Shown piece by piece: positions 55,406 to 64,000 of a stretch of 64,000 nucleotides of DNA (positions within the stretch are counted from its first letter, which is position 1; each line of letters starts with the position of its first letter). The notes below the pieces were generated by a model. It saw only the letters and a program-made list of their open reading frames with translations. It had not been told where the DNA came from and did not search any database. Origin of the DNA: Halichondria panicea (Eukaryota; Porifera; Demospongiae; Suberitida; Halichondriidae); assembly GCF_963675165.1 (NCBI RefSeq), contig NC_087389.1, positions 3,718,830 to 3,782,829 of the forward strand, written 5' to 3'. Position numbers and translations under genes: made by a program.

Positions 55406-58400
55406 CTTGCCCAGGTTCAAGTTTCTTCTGGACCATCTGCTCAGTGACGGTGAGAGCTTCTACAGCAGCTGTTCTTGGAACCAGAAGAGACACTTGACTA
55501 AGTATCTTTACCATCTTACCACGAAATGCTAGAAAGTAAGTTGTTGCACTTATATGTAAAACGTTATTGTACATTTGCAAGTTAGTGCTGCACATACAAT
55601 ACAGTAAGCTTCATGTACAATACAATTACCACACAGTTAGGGTTTAGATAAACAGTATGCTTACTCGCAAAGAAGAGCATAAAGTTATCCGCCCCATCAA
55701 AGTCCAGACGGGAATACTCTGAACTGACATGGTCGTACACATCAGGGTCACCCACCTACAATACATGCAGGGCAAGCACAAGAGTTATATCAGTATATAT
55801 GTGAGCACTTCTATAACTTCGTGATAATCCAGTGGCATATACGGCACCAAAATGATTAGTAGGCATGGGAAAAAGGGGCTGGTGCAGTATTAAAAACTTG
55901 GGGTGTCCATAGTCTTGAATACCAGCCGGTTATCATTGTAGCGTGGGAGGGAGAGAACCGTCTGGTTACTCTGGGCGGAAGGTTCTGTCAGTCAGGAATG
56001 TGATCATCCTGTTAATCACGTGATAATAACCCACAATTTAGTGTGCACTAAATAAAACTGTTATATTCTTGAAAGCTATGTTACATTCTTGCGGGTAAGG
56101 CTCCAATGAATATACTCTATCAACATTCCGTCCGAGGACAGAAAAGTATGCCCAGAGTAACCAGGCGGTTCTCTCCCTCCCACGCTACAATGAGAACCGG
56201 CTAGTATTCGAGACTAGGGTGTCCACATTTGGTGCCATTATTGAATTGTATGAAATCTTTGGAAAAGCCTCCAAAATAAGTGCACTACCTGCTTTCATTG
56301 TTTCAATGACACACGTTTTAATGACAGTAGGGCTGACTTTGAAAGTTGAAGATAAAATCAACTATAGTATCTTAGCAACATGCACAATGGGATAAAACCT
56401 CCGCCAACCAAGCCCATGGCCAGCAGCACTGGCTTCCGCACATGCACAGGTGCTGATGAGGTCAACAAGATATCATACCACTGATCACTATGGTATGCAG
56501 GTAAAGGACACAACAACAGATAATATGGCGGAAACTTGGTGAGGGATAAACATTATTGAGAAAATTAAGCTTTTTAAATAAAAAAATACGGCTATCAACA
56601 GTTTGCAAAATGTTCATTGTATGAATCAATGCTTGATTTTCTCGAATGTTTATCCCTCACAAAGCTTCCTGTGCTGACCTTGAGCAGTTTCTGTCTGGCT
56701 ATTGTGAGGAGGTGTGTGAGATGGTCCTTGAACACTGGGTGGTCCTTCAGGTGATTGTGGGAGAGGAACGTGATCCACACATCAGCTGATGTCAGACTCA
56801 GCAGCTGCATGTGTGGGCGGGAGGAATGGATAGTTAGTTGGGTTAAAACTCTACAGCATGCATGCTTGTTTTTAGACTAGAGTTGCAGTATGCCACTATG
56901 TTAAATATTATACAGTGGAACCCCTCTTAAAAGTGTACTAAAAAAGCCAATGTACACCTTAGATTCAGTGTATGAAAGTAACTAGGCATAATGCTACATA
57001 GCACAATGACAGCGCTATAGCTACCTGGCTGTTGTGTTTAGTGAACTCAGCCACAACCTGGAGGTACAGTTCCAGAGCCTCCGGAGGCTTGAATGTCAGA
57101 GAGTATGTCTGTAGAGAAAAGAAACAAGAAACAAGGGCCTGATAACAGACACACAACCATCATTGATACCACACAGATAACATTCCAACGTATAGATAGA
57201 GACTGCACGCACCACACTGAAAAAACATAACAGTAATCAGATGTCCCACCTGTCCACATAATGTACATATTATGGCTACAAAGGTTGATAAGGGAATATT
57301 GTAGGGTTAGGTTTGCTATTGATGAGAAAGCTGTTTTTGAGCAAGCCCAATATTAACAGTGCCCGAGTCTCACAGGAGTTGTTTGAGCTAGTGCATCCCC
57401 ACATTACTGACAGAGTAATTAATACTAAGAGTTTAAGCCTGACTATATGTGGTACAATAGTGACGTTGGGAGTGGTGGTCTGTGCACTGCACATGAGGGC
57501 AGATCCCTGCACTCACCCAGAGCAGTGCCAGCTGAGAGGTGCCCAAGTGGACCAGGACTTGACACACCCTCTTCAGGAACACGTATTGCTCCTCCACCAC
57601 ACCTTGCGAGTTGGCCAGTCTGCAAACACAGATATGTACTAAATAATAGTTTACATGCCTTCACTATACAAAAGAGTACATTGACCTTCAAGGTCACACA
57701 TGTACTTTGTCATATGACAAGACAAGCCTCGAATTTGTTAATACTAAGCTGCAATGCTAAAGATAAGATTACTATTATACACATATGAATGTTTGAGGGA
57801 ATGAAAGTGGCAGCAATATGCATTCTATAGATAATTGTACCAGCCTAAAAAATGTAAAAGATTACCACAATGATGTAATGTCCTTTAAACCTTACACCTT
57901 ACATTGAAGCAGCCATGATTCCATTGAGAGCTTCAGTGGAGAGAAGCAATGAGAGAATTGTGGTCCTGTCTCCCTCTGTCTTGCGAACATCACCCTGAAA
58001 TCAAGTTAACACTACTTAACTACCATTGTGTAGTCAGAGAACATTTGTGCTTGATCGAAAGCGGAATAATCAAAATAATACGTACTTTTCTGGAGAGGAT
58101 AGGCAGTAGACACTCACAGGCGACCGTCTTAAGTTCCTCCACCCCTATGAGGTTGTAGAGGAGCTTAATAAGCTTGGCGTCCTCCATCAGGAGGGTGGGA
58201 AACTCCACCCACTCCACAAAGCTGACTATCGTGCTCAGGGCAGTTCGACGAAGGGGCTCCGACAGAGGAGACTGGGGGATAATAGGTAAATAGTAAGGTA
58301 AAGAGAATAGACGAGTGCATTGGTGCATTGGTCACACTTTTTGGCTCCAGTACTATTTCAGGGAAATTACTTACCTCATAACGGTCTAGTTGAAAATAGG

Positions 58401-58981
58401 TAAAGATCATTTCGCATAAAAGCTAAATTCAGTACTAGGATGCAGGTAATAACCTCTAAGTTGCTAATGAGAAAAGTGAAGACTGTCTGAGACTGCTGGT
58501 TGAGGGCAGCTGCCATCTCCCTCTTACGCCCTGAGGTCATGCCAGACTCGTACCCGTGGATGTCCTCAGCCAGACGACGGAATATCAGCAACACCAGCTC
58601 CACCTGGGTGGACTGGGAGGGGAGAGGTGTGACAGCATGCAAGGACTGTGCTTGAAGTGGTGGCATAATAGTACGCCTAATAATTATACATGTATAAGTA
58701 GCGAGAAACCATTGAAGTTAGACCAATACCGTATAGCGGTAATTTTTGTCGACAAGCTGACTTCCTTTTCCCCACGAAAACGTAAAGTGTGATTCACCGC
58801 AACACAGTGCAGGCAATGAAGTCAAACGCAATTTTTTTACTCACAAAATGAATTTTTTACCCCGCGAAAATTACCCGCTATACGGTACTTAGATGGAAGC
58901 TGTTAATTGGCTCCAACAAACTGCGTACATACTTTTAGTGCTACTGTAACATCACATCTCTCCCCTCCCCTCCCCTCCACA

Positions 58982-59025
<44 letters not shown>

Positions 59026-61609
59026 CAACAGAATCATTAATAAAGACTAAAGATTATCTTACCCCGCACTTGGAGACAGTCCCCAAGTCAGTGATAAACG
59101 AGTCCCATCTCTGCGGCCACATCTTTTTGGCTGTTTCCACGGTGACCCTAGCCAGAGCCTCCTTAACGAAAGTGGGCTCTTGATCATAAGGAAGGAGTTT
59201 CTGCAGCATGAAAGAGAAGGAGTTGTAGCGCAGTTGAGAAGCACTGACATGATATAATTAGAGTAAAACATCAGCTAGGACTGCATGAATACACACACAA
59301 TGTTGCAGGAGCGTAGCCACCATTTTTTGAAGGGGACAAAAGCGGCCGTAAAGTGACTGTTTACCAGCCGCGCAGCGCCAAAAATGTTGACAGGAAGCCA
59401 TGCTTCTTAATATGATGTCATAATTTACTTATATACCTAGTTGGGTGTGGCCTGATGTTCTATTTGCGCAGGCTAAGAACGAGAGCTAGTCTATAGATTT
59501 CGACCAGAATAGCTCACAGTTTAGAGACTACATGTAAATCGTTTTACTTGCCACTAGCTAGCTAACTGCAGCCATACTTGGACCTGTGGATTATCCCCAT
59601 ACTTGCAAGGACAGTTTTACCTACCCAATCAGTGGTTCAGCCATACGTCTGAGTATCCCTTAAATTACCTGGGATCTTCCCCTAATGTGCATGCATGTAT
59701 CCAAGTTACCCAGACCATTCAGCTTCCCGCATGGTCTGTCCATGCACCTATAGCCTTTGCTTCTGAGTATCCCAAGTGTTACCAGACCATCCGGGATCCT
59801 ACCGGTTGGTCTGTCCATGCACCTATAGCCCTTGCGTCTGTACCAAAAGTTATCCAGACCATCCAGGATCTTCCTGGACTAGTCTACCCTGACTACAGTA
59901 AGACAAGGAAGAAAAGGGGGTGCTCAGCTAATACAATAACCTAATGTGAGTATTAGAGATCCAGAAAAAAAAGGGGAGGGGGGATTGCCCCCTTTGCCAC
60001 GCCACTGTGTTGAATAGATTTCAGCAAGCTATTCATTAGTACAACTATTGATAAAGTATACATGTACAGTAGACCCTCGTTAATCCGGTCACTCTTGGGA
60101 CAACGCAGTTTGGCCAGAATTCAGAAAGTGGCTGCGGCTAATTTGCGGACATGCCTCGAAACCAATGGTGGTTCTGTCTCCTCTCTATTTAAGTGTAATC
60201 GAATTTTATTTGCCAACCCACACCCTAACGTCATATCTGGCTGTACTATATGTGTCTAAAGTCCATTAAAAATCTGGTTTAGGGCGGTTAAAACTGACTA
60301 GTATACAGGAATAGTGAGGTGGCAACCTTTCAAGGCGAGTTTTGTGCAGTAGTGTTAGCAATTGGTGCCAAACAAAACAGTTGGAATATCATATCAAGGT
60401 GACCGTTATTCAGAGAGTCAAATTAGCGAGAATCTATTATACTCACATTTGAGAGGAACTGAAGCAGGTTCAGTTGGAACTCTCTGCCTTCATCAAGACT
60501 CAAGCTTCTCCATCGATACCTAGAGAAGAGATACGCATGTATCAGTGTTGTGTTTGTCAATCATCCCAGGCTGCTAATGAGATCAGTGATTAGTTGTATT
60601 TAAATCTCAAGCTTAAATTGGATGGTACGGAGAACTTCAGTATCATTTTCAACTGCTAATTAGAATTTGTACAGTCCTTTGACAATAGAGCTGCACTATT
60701 TTGTAAGCTATTTTGTAAGCTTTTGAGCATCCATCAACTCTCACTTTGTACAATATGAACACTCACTTAACAAAATGCTCCATGAGTTGCAATCCAAAGT
60801 GCTTGATGACAGGGACGTGCTCCTCAGACAGAATGAAGCCACACGTCAAACAGTACGGACTCTCATCTTTGAACTGCTCCACTTTCTATAAATAAAGAAA
60901 AACTTTAATATTGACACTTAATGTAAATCAGTAATTCAGCAAAAGTGATACGCAAACAGGGACTTACAACGAAATCAAGCATGAAATCCGATATCTTCTA
61001 TGAAATCACATGAACAGAACTAGACGCCACGCCTTTTTTTAAGGGTGTGGTCTCCAGTGTAGGTGGAGATCACACCCTTTCTTCGAACCGCACTCATTGT
61101 CTCTATTGAGATGATTTTTGTGAAGAGATTGTCTCCTATCAGTGGTGAGCAGCTCTGAACGTTGAACGCGAAAGACTAGCTAGAATCAGATGTCATTGCT
61201 CAATTACCACACCCCTAAAACGTCATGTTAACATTTACTAGGAGATTACTAGTAAGTTTACAACACTTTCATTGATCATGACTTGTGCTAGTCATGTTAC
61301 TTTGTGCACAATATTTGTGTAGAGCTATTGGTAGTTCGGCACTCTTCCGTTCTTATTATATAGATCTACTCTTTCTCCTAGTATTAAGCTAAATCATAGC
61401 CCCGGTTCCAGGCTAGATCTAGATCCAGGGCCCATAGGCAATCTATCTAGATTAGGTCTTGGAAGTACAAAACCTACCTGACTACACTCTGCTCTCTCTG
61501 CCTGAATGGACAAGGGGTCCATGATCTTGTTGACACAGGATATGAGGTCTCGACACAGCAGCAACAAGGCATCCTGCTTCTCATGCTCAGAGGACCATTG
61601 GACAGCCAT
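55406..61609 (-). CDS. XPO5: Exportin-5 N-terminal half, tandem duplicate (exons 1-12)
   Basis: All twelve N-terminal exons of copy 1 are repeated in order, from the ATG at 61609 to the exon 12 donor at 55406-55405, with open frames and GT..AG borders retained. I count only about nine amino-acid differences, mostly mild (for example Ser to Leu in DPSSIQ, Gln to Arg in LRQTAL, Asp to Asn in FTKHDSQ). The next exon available is the pseudo-exon 13 at 47050-47145, which has a stop codon. Without splicing onward, translation past exon 12 would end about 18 codons later. The product is either a truncated exportin lacking the C-terminal half, or an alternative 5' part of the same gene that splices to exon 13 at 24842. 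Confidence 0.8.
55910..56216. mobile_element. 307 bp inverted-repeat element with 9 bp target duplication
   Basis: The arms TAGTCTTGAATACCAGCCGG and CCGGCTAGTATTCGAGACTA continue inward as a run of about 55 complementary bases. GGGTGTCCA is duplicated on both sides (55901-55909 and 56217-56225). The equivalent intron of copy 1 (about 37920) shows the uninterrupted site, so the insertion postdates the duplication. Confidence 0.9.
58729..58885. repeat. MITE, CCGTATAGCGGG family, in exportin-5 intron (unit 2)
   Basis: This is the counterpart of the element at 40468-40624. The ends CCGTATAGCGGTAATTTTTG and AAAATTACCCGCTATACGG are closer to the family consensus than those of unit 1. Confidence 0.75.
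58981..59026. repeat. ACGC tetranucleotide microsatellite
   Basis: About eleven ACGC units lie in an exportin-5 intron of unit 2. In unit 1 the same place holds only a short ACACAC stretch (about 40710-40720), so the array expanded after duplication. Confidence 0.9.
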
Positions 61610-61753
61610 CTTCAACCTCGTGGTCTTGCAGCATTCAGCCCCTCCCACTTCCTAATTTTCAAGCATTCTCTCTGCTCTGGCACTCACTGTCTAGATTTAT
61701 ATTGATACATAAAATGTGCATACTTTAGTCCATAATAATACATGCACACTGTT

Positions 61754-61805
61754 AATTGATGAGCCTATTATTAACAGTGAATTGATGAGCCTATTATTAA
61801 CAGTG
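61754..61805. repeat. Two-unit tandem repeat, 26 bp
   Basis: AATTGATGAGCCTATTATTA and the following 6 bases are repeated directly. Confidence 0.9.
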
Positions 61806-61856
61806 AATTATGTCCCTCATTCCAAACAGCACCTACCCCATCATACTTCTTCGTCC

Positions 61857-61946
61857 TACACTGGATTGTTCAGCCATCCTACCCTATGGTGTAAACCAAA
61901 ATGGTTCCTGAGATATCGTCCAATGATGGCTGAACAATCCAGTGTA
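61857..61946. repeat. Foldback element with 21 bp arms
   Basis: TACACTGGATTGTTCAGCCA... at 61857-61877 pairs with ...TGGCTGAACAATCCAGTGTA ending at 61946. No clear flanking direct repeat was found. Confidence 0.8.
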
Positions 61947-62194
61947 AGACATACATGCACGTACCCCACTGTTAATTTCTTAGAAGGTGAAACACTGATT
62001 TTATATGATTGTTGCTTTATAGATTCACGATCATTCCCCATAATGTTAAGATCATTACGATAAAAAGTAAATCGCATGTCTGTTATGTCAACACACAGGG
62101 TGAATGCTCTCCGAGCATCTTGTTTCGAGAATAATCGTATGATGTACATGCAGTGTATCCAGACTATCTATATACCACAAATTGTTGATGAGTA

Positions 62195-62347
62195 CCGTAT
62201 GTATAGCGGGTTATTTTCGTATGGTGGATTTTTTGTATTTCGTAATTAATTATTTTTCTGCAATAGGTTCAACGTCCTGCACTATCCTGACTGTACGAAT
62301 ACTTAAAATACGAATGGGTAGTTCATAAAAAAATTACCCCTATACGG
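62195..62347. repeat. MITE of the CCGTATAGCGGG group, diverged
   Basis: The left end is CCGTATGTATAGCGGG and the right end is CCCCTATACGG, with TA on both sides. The interior differs from the other copies. Confidence 0.65.
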
Positions 62348-62543
62348 TACTTGTACTTAGTGCTGCTGATCATATGATCTCCAGCCAATCAGCTTGTATA
62401 TAGTCACCTGACCATAACTTAATAATGCACGCTATGAAGTAACAATTAAAATAAATGTAGCCATAGAAAACGGGGTTCTATAAATATCTAATGTATCGTG
62501 ATACTATTGTTACATTAATTGCTTATGATCACTATCGATAAAC

Positions 62544-62633
62544 TAGCCTCGATCCCAGGCCGAGTTTTCGCTTTTATAACGGTTAGGCAAACAACCGTTA
62601 TAAAAGCGAAAACTCGGCCTGGGATCGAGGCTA
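62544..62633. mobile_element. 90 bp foldback element with 9 bp target duplication
   Basis: It has nearly perfect long arms, starting TAGCCTCGATCCCAGGCCGA and ending with the complement. TCGATAAAC is duplicated at 62535-62543 and 62634-62642. The matching place in unit 1 (about 44245-44262) reads ATCCATAAACATGC without the element and is the empty site. Same arms as 9219-9310. Confidence 0.9.
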
Positions 62634-62668
62634 TCGATAAACATGCAGTGGTTTAGATGCTGTAGAAT

Positions 62669-64000
62669 TCAATCCACAAAGTTAGACAATGATGCAAATC
62701 TGTTCTGAGTAGGGATTGAATATTGTAATCGAACAGCATGGGCTTGGCGAACAGGTTCGACTGGTGCATCCGGGAGAAGCTCTTTTGTTATTGCATTGTA
62801 CATAATCCTCCCTTCTTCGTCAAGCATTGAGTAGAGAGGATTGGGTAAGTTCACGAAAAATTTTTGAAATACTGTTGCAGAGAACATACGACCCAGGCTT
62901 GTGTAGGTAAAAGGGCAGCCGAGGATCTGGTTGAAAGTATTGGCAAGGTGAAGCATGCATTCCCATTGAGCTAAGTAGTGGATCCGATCAAGAGCCTTCA
63001 TTTGGTTACGGCAATCCTTAATTTCATCACTGCCTTTACAGAGACACTTTTGAAGGCAGAGAACAAGAGCCAAAATGAAAGCCTTGAATCGATGGTCCAC
63101 ACTTGAGTGAATAGCCATCAGCCAACACCGGCTTGCAACTACTGCTAATTTCAGATCTTCAGAGACATTCTCCAATTCCGCTGAAATTTGTTTGCACTGA
63201 AATACACGTAAAACGATGTCTCTTCGTTTTATTTTGGGCATATCAGGAATATTCAACAAATTGTGTGATCCAAGAATCTCTAAATGCTTCTCATTGAGCA
63301 AGGAGGAAATGTTGTGTTCTTCTAATTTACACAGCGATTTTTGCCTGACCCTCACAATAATTTCAGGGATACTGCCACTTTCATAGCAACTAATGAGAGC
63401 ACCAATAGCATACAGAAGAACCGAATTGGTCACTTTCCAAGCAGACTCTCTCTTTATATCTTCAACAACTAGTATATAATTCCAGATTTTGCTCCCCTTC
63501 AGAATATGGCCTACCAAGAAATGCATTACATTGCGCGAAAACTCTCCTCTTTTGAAACGAGATACAATCCACTGAGGGACTGATGTACTAAATGCTGAGT
63601 GTTGAGACAGGTCTTCAAATGAATGAGGGACAACTTCATAAAACTTACGATCACTAGCGAGTTCTCCTTGATAATCATCAATGTTTAAAGAGGAGTTATT
63701 AAGCTTTTCAACTATTAACTCTACTTTAGCCTCCTGATCAATTCCTAGCTCAGGTAGTGCATGGCGACTGTGAAAGTCGTTGCCAAGACAGTATGGTAAG
63801 AAAAGGCGGATTTGAGGGTGGCTAAAGTTGCATGTTCGATCAAATTTCTGATAGTGAAAATACTGCACCTCTGTTTTAAGGTCTTGTAAATTGTGCGGTA
63901 TGAGAATCAGTCCGTGGTTTATGTTAAAAATGAAGAAATCCGAGTCCAAGCCTAAGACGGGACAGCCAAGATGATTTGCAAGTGACACCACATCTCGATC
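62669..64000 (-). CDS. ASTE1-like: ASTE1/asteroid-like protein (copy E'), 5' end beyond the window
   Basis: The open frame runs off the right edge. The visible part begins DRDVVSLANHLGC and holds LDSDFF, LGNDFH and the whole C-terminal region (VVED, SAWKV, YLAQWECML, SLGRMFS) to the stop at 62669. About 440 residues are present, and the first 140 or so lie outside. Nearly identical to copy E except for the stretch near 63740-63990, where copy E instead matches copy B. It sits 1.06 kb upstream of the duplicated exportin-5 start, the same relation as copy E to copy 1. Confidence 0.88.
   Translation of the reverse strand, partial: DRDVVSLANHLGCPVLGLDSDFFIFNINHGLILIPHNLQDLKTEVQYFHYQKFDRTCNFSHPQIRLFLPYCLGNDFHSRHALPELGIDQEAKVELIVEKLNNSSLNIDDYQGELASDRKFYEVVPHSFEDLSQHSAFSTSVPQWIVSRFKRGEFSRNVMHFLVGHILKGSKIWNYILVVEDIKRESAWKVTNSVLLYAIGALISCYESGSIPEIIVRVRQKSLCKLEEHNISSLLNEKHLEILGSHNLLNIPDMPKIKRRDIVLRVFQCKQISAELENVSEDLKLAVVASRCWLMAIHSSVDHRFKAFILALVLCLQKCLCKGSDEIKDCRNQMKALDRIHYLAQWECMLHLANTFNQILGCPFTYTSLGRMFSATVFQKFFVNLPNPLYSMLDEEGRIMYNAITKELLPDAPVEPVRQAHAVRLQYSIPTQNRFASLSNFVD

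Larger units (their letters stand above)
61610..62668. other. Spacer between exportin-5 duplicate and copy E'
   Basis: No gene is recognised. The stretch contains a 26 bp tandem repeat (61754-61805), a foldback pair (61857-61946), a MITE (62195-62347) and a foldback element (62544-62633). Unit 1 has only about 230 bp in this place (44054-44283), so most of this is unit-2-specific insertion. Confidence 0.65.

Overview
The window is animal nuclear DNA. Genes are split by many small introns with canonical GT..AG borders, intergenic gaps are short, introns are AT-rich, and short inverted-repeat transposons are abundant. The gene set is metazoan: an FGD-type RhoGEF with a FYVE finger, gankyrin, a membrane-anchored ubiquitin protease, a death-domain protein and exportin-5. 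The compact layout, the many TGCATGCA motifs and the repeat style suggest a sponge, probably a demosponge. That assignment is an inference and was not tested by a search.

Layout, left to right. At 1.6-6.8 kb (+) lies the 3' part of an FGD-like RhoGEF (DH-PH-FYVE-PH). At 8.0-8.9 kb (-) is a two-exon death-domain protein. At 9.2-11.2 kb are two inverted-repeat elements and a 5'-truncated non-LTR retrotransposon. At 11.4-12.7 kb (+) is gankyrin (PSMD10), at 12.9-14.6 kb (-) a single-exon ubiquitin-specific protease, at 14.8-16.4 kb (+) a coiled-coil protein with a degenerate class III nucleotide cyclase domain, and at 16.9-17.7 kb (+) a small secreted protein. Exportin-5 (-) then runs from 17.9 to 44.1 kb. 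A small secreted amphipathic-peptide precursor (20.4-20.8 kb, +) sits inside one of its introns.

The striking part is 24.5-64.0 kb. Exportin-5 is interrupted between its N-terminal 12 exons and its C-terminal exons by a 12.6 kb intron. That intron carries four intronless genes of the asteroid/ASTE1 family (XPG/FEN1-like PIN nuclease fold) in mixed orientation; a fifth lies just upstream of the exportin-5 start. This whole block was then tandemly duplicated. The left breakpoint of the second unit lies in or beside exportin-5 exon 14. The second unit (about 46.85 kb to the window end) holds a pseudo-exon 13, a relic of one ASTE1-like gene, a decayed pseudogene of another, two good ASTE1-like copies, and a second complete set of the 12 N-terminal exportin-5 exons with open reading frames. 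Only one exportin-5 C-terminal half exists in the window. The second N-terminal half is therefore a truncated gene, an alternative promoter and N-terminus with a very long intron, or an assembly effect from two haplotypes. Later events distinguish the units: inverted-repeat elements inserted in only one unit (one with its empty site still visible), loss of two ASTE1-like genes in unit 2, and a sharp gene-conversion-like tract between two ASTE1-like paralogues.

There is no operon logic here. The functional themes are small-RNA or nuclear export (exportin-5), ubiquitin/proteasome (USP, PSMD10), signalling (FGD, cyclase-like, death domain), and a rapidly changing cluster of nuclease-like genes of unknown role.
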